Below, one piece after another: positions 55,485 to 56,696 of a DNA stretch of 56,696 bases. The translations under genes were made by a program, and so were the position numbers. A model generated the notes under the pieces. The model saw only the letters and a list, made by a program, of their open reading frames with translations, ran no database searches and was not told the DNA's origin. Within the stretch, counting starts at the first letter, position 1. The number at the start of each line of letters is the position of its first letter. This DNA comes from an uncultured Pseudomonadota bacterium (lineage in GTDB: Bacteria > Myxococcota_A > Bradymonadia > Bradymonadales > GCA-2716585), in the NCBI GenBank assembly GCA_937123825.1, contig CAKZKQ010000033.1, positions 1 through 56,696 on the forward strand. Direction: 5' to 3'.

Positions 55485-56696
55485 TCACATGGTGGCCGGG
55501 GCGCTGCCGTTGGCCGATGGGTGGACCTCAGCGGGCGCGGCGGGCTCTTCGGCAGCCTTGGCGGCGGCCTGGGCCTCCTGGAGGCTGATGTTGGGCAGCA
55601 GCAGGGGCTGGGTCATCCGAGACATGAAGGCCTCGGGGTCACCCAGGACCAGGGCGTGCTTGAGAACCTCGTCCATGTGCTCGACAAAGACAAACTCGAC
55701 GGCGCGGCGCACGGGCTTGGGGATGTCGCGCAGGTCTTTGCGGTTCTCTTTGGGGCAGATGACGGTCTTGATGCCGCTGCGGTGTGCCGCCAGGGCTTTG
55801 TCCTTGAGGCCACCGATGGGCAGGACGCGGCCGCGCAGCGAGATTTCACCGGTCATGGCCACATCGCGCCGCACGGGGATGCGGGTCAGCGCCGAGACGA
55901 TGGCGGTGGCCATGGTGATGCCCGCCGAGGGACCGTCCTTGGGGATGTGGTCGCCGGGGAAGTGGACGTGCAGGTCGATCTTCTGGATGAAGTCGGTGTC
56001 GAGGCCCAGGTTGTAGGCGCGCGAGCGGACGTAGCTCATGGCGGCCTGGGCGGACTCCTGCATGACGTCGCGCAGCTGACCGGTCAGGACCAGCTTGCCC
56101 TTGCCGGGCATGATGGAGACCTCGTTGGTGAGCATGGAGCCACCAAACATGGTCACGGCCAGTCCGTTGGTCAGGCCGATCTCGTCGCGGTCTTCGGCGC
56201 GGCGCACGCGGTGCTTGTGCGGCCCCAGGTAGGCCACGACGCGCTTGGCGGTGACTTTGAAGGACTGCTCTTTGCCGTTTTTGACGACCTCGCGGGCGAT
56301 CTTGCGGCAGACGCCGCCGATCTCGCGCTCCAGGTTACGGACACCGGCTTCGTAGGTGTAGTTGTGGACCAGGGAGCGGATGGCGGCGTCGGTGAAGTGC
56401 ACATCGACGTCGCTGATGCCGTTGGCCTCCATCTGCTTGGAGATGAGGTACTTGCGGGCAATGTTGAGCTTTTCGTACTCGGTGTAGCCCGAGATTTCGA
56501 TGATCTCCATGCGGTCGCGCAGGGGGATCGGGATCTCGTGCAGGGTGTTGGCGGTGGTGATGAACATGATCTTGGACAGGTCGTAGTCCAAGTCGAGGTA
56601 GTGATCACCAAAGGTGCCGTTTTGCTCGGGGTCAAGGACTTCAAGCAGCGCCGAGGAGGGGTCTCCGCGGAAGTCCATGGACATCTTGTCGATCTC
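55485..56696 (-). CDS. lon: ATP-dependent protease Lon, C-terminal part (gene continues beyond window)
   Basis: 403 codons of an uninterrupted frame from the right edge to the stop. The fragment starts in E-I-D-K-M-S, the middle of the AAA domain (Walker B follow-up), and has the sensor region [17 protein letters not shown]. The complete protease domain follows, with catalytic Ser in D-G-P-S-A-G-I-T and Lys in [11 protein letters not shown] Pro/Ala-rich tail of about 30 residues after the protease domain is unlike E. coli Lon. It degrades misfolded and regulatory proteins in the cytosol. Downstream lie the small J-like gene and Hsp70, giving a protease-chaperone operon. Confidence 0.95.
   Translation of the reverse strand, partial: EIDKMSMDFRGDPSSALLEVLDPEQNGTFGDHYLDLDYDLSKIMFITTANTLHEIPIPLRDRMEIIEISGYTEYEKLNIARKYLISKQMEANGISDVDVHFTDAAIRSLVHNYTYEAGVRNLEREIGGVCRKIAREVVKNGKEQSFKVTAKRVVAYLGPHKHRVRRAEDRDEIGLTNGLAVTMFGGSMLTNEVSIMPGKGKLVLTGQLRDVMQESAQAAMSYVRSRAYNLGLDTDFIQKIDLHVHFPGDHIPKDGPSAGITMATAIVSALTRIPVRRDVAMTGEISLRGRVLPIGGLKDKALAAHRSGIKTVICPKENRKDLRDIPKPVRRAVEFVFVEHMDEVLKHALVLGDPEAFMSRMTQPLLLPNISLQEAQAAAKAAEEPAAPAEVHPSANGSAPATM

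Noticed and set aside
53348..55588. Plus-strand open frame of 746 codons opposite the Hsp70 gene
   Set aside because: The minus strand has an unmistakable Hsp70 sequence; the antisense frame is a shadow.

Overview
The window reads as GC-rich chromosomal DNA from a Myxococcota/Bradymonadota-type bacterium (old 'deltaproteobacteria'). This is inferred from several points. Two tandem outer-membrane barrels resemble the myxobacterial OMP family. One exported protein has a MYXO-CTERM-like C-terminus (Cys, hydrophobic stretch, Arg cluster). There are long TPR proteins, zinc-ribbon pseudokinase and ATPase proteins, and lipoproteins with Cys-rich repeats. No tRNA, rRNA, CRISPR array, insertion sequence or phage gene was seen. 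Genes mostly look vertically inherited, with housekeeping loci scattered among poorly characterised ones.

Layout. 1-8023 (-): a giant TPR-type solenoid protein that runs off the left edge. 8938-12777 (-): an UPF0104/LPG-synthase-type membrane protein downstream of an arsenite methyltransferase (arsM), then a UDP-HexNAc dehydrogenase. 13007-14710 (-): a MurG/MGDG-synthase-like domain fused to a PspA/IM30-like coiled coil. 15086-16858 (-): a GT-C-like membrane protein. 17075-19221 (-): a receiver protein with a very acidic tail and two paralogous outer-membrane barrels. 19622-23359 (-): FtsY with a greatly enlarged acidic A domain, then an exported protein with a Lys-rich tail. 23716-27341 (+): an exported charged coiled-coil protein, translationally coupled to a zinc-ribbon/AAA/TPR protein. 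27483-30020 (-): a cupredoxin-like lipoprotein without copper ligands and a zinc-ribbon pseudokinase. 30167-32662 (-): the classic rpsO-pnp pair with intrinsic terminators. 33022-34932 (-): a Cys-rich repeat lipoprotein. 35176-36761 (+): a D-cysteine desulfhydrase/ACC deaminase homologue and a low-molecular-weight phosphatase. 36892-38709 (-): a small membrane protein, a Rieske ferredoxin and a MYXO-CTERM-like protein. 39135-39908 (+): a HugZ/DUF2470 protein. 40109-40846 (-): a YceI lipoprotein. 41355-45414 (+): sucA and a CNNM/CBS protein. 45604-50761 (+): a tightly overlapped operon of BioF2-type acetyltransferase, alpha/beta-hydrolase lipoprotein and CxxCxxCC cluster protein. 50796-56696 (-): lon (C-terminal part), a small protein resembling a degenerate J-domain, a long Hsp70 and a helical-repeat protein. 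This last set looks like a proteostasis operon.

Many stretches opposite real genes are open for hundreds of codons because of GC-rich codon use. I treated these as shadows. The giant gene at the left edge is open over its whole length only on the minus strand and has repeated TPR-like composition. Intrinsic terminators at gene ends (FtsY, pnp, rpsO, yceI, UDP-sugar dehydrogenase, cupredoxin) support the gene boundaries and strands.

Best candidates for something new: the lon/J-like/Hsp70/helical operon, the GT-PspA fusion, the zinc-ribbon ATPase coupled to an exported coiled coil, and the cupredoxin fold with all four copper ligands replaced.
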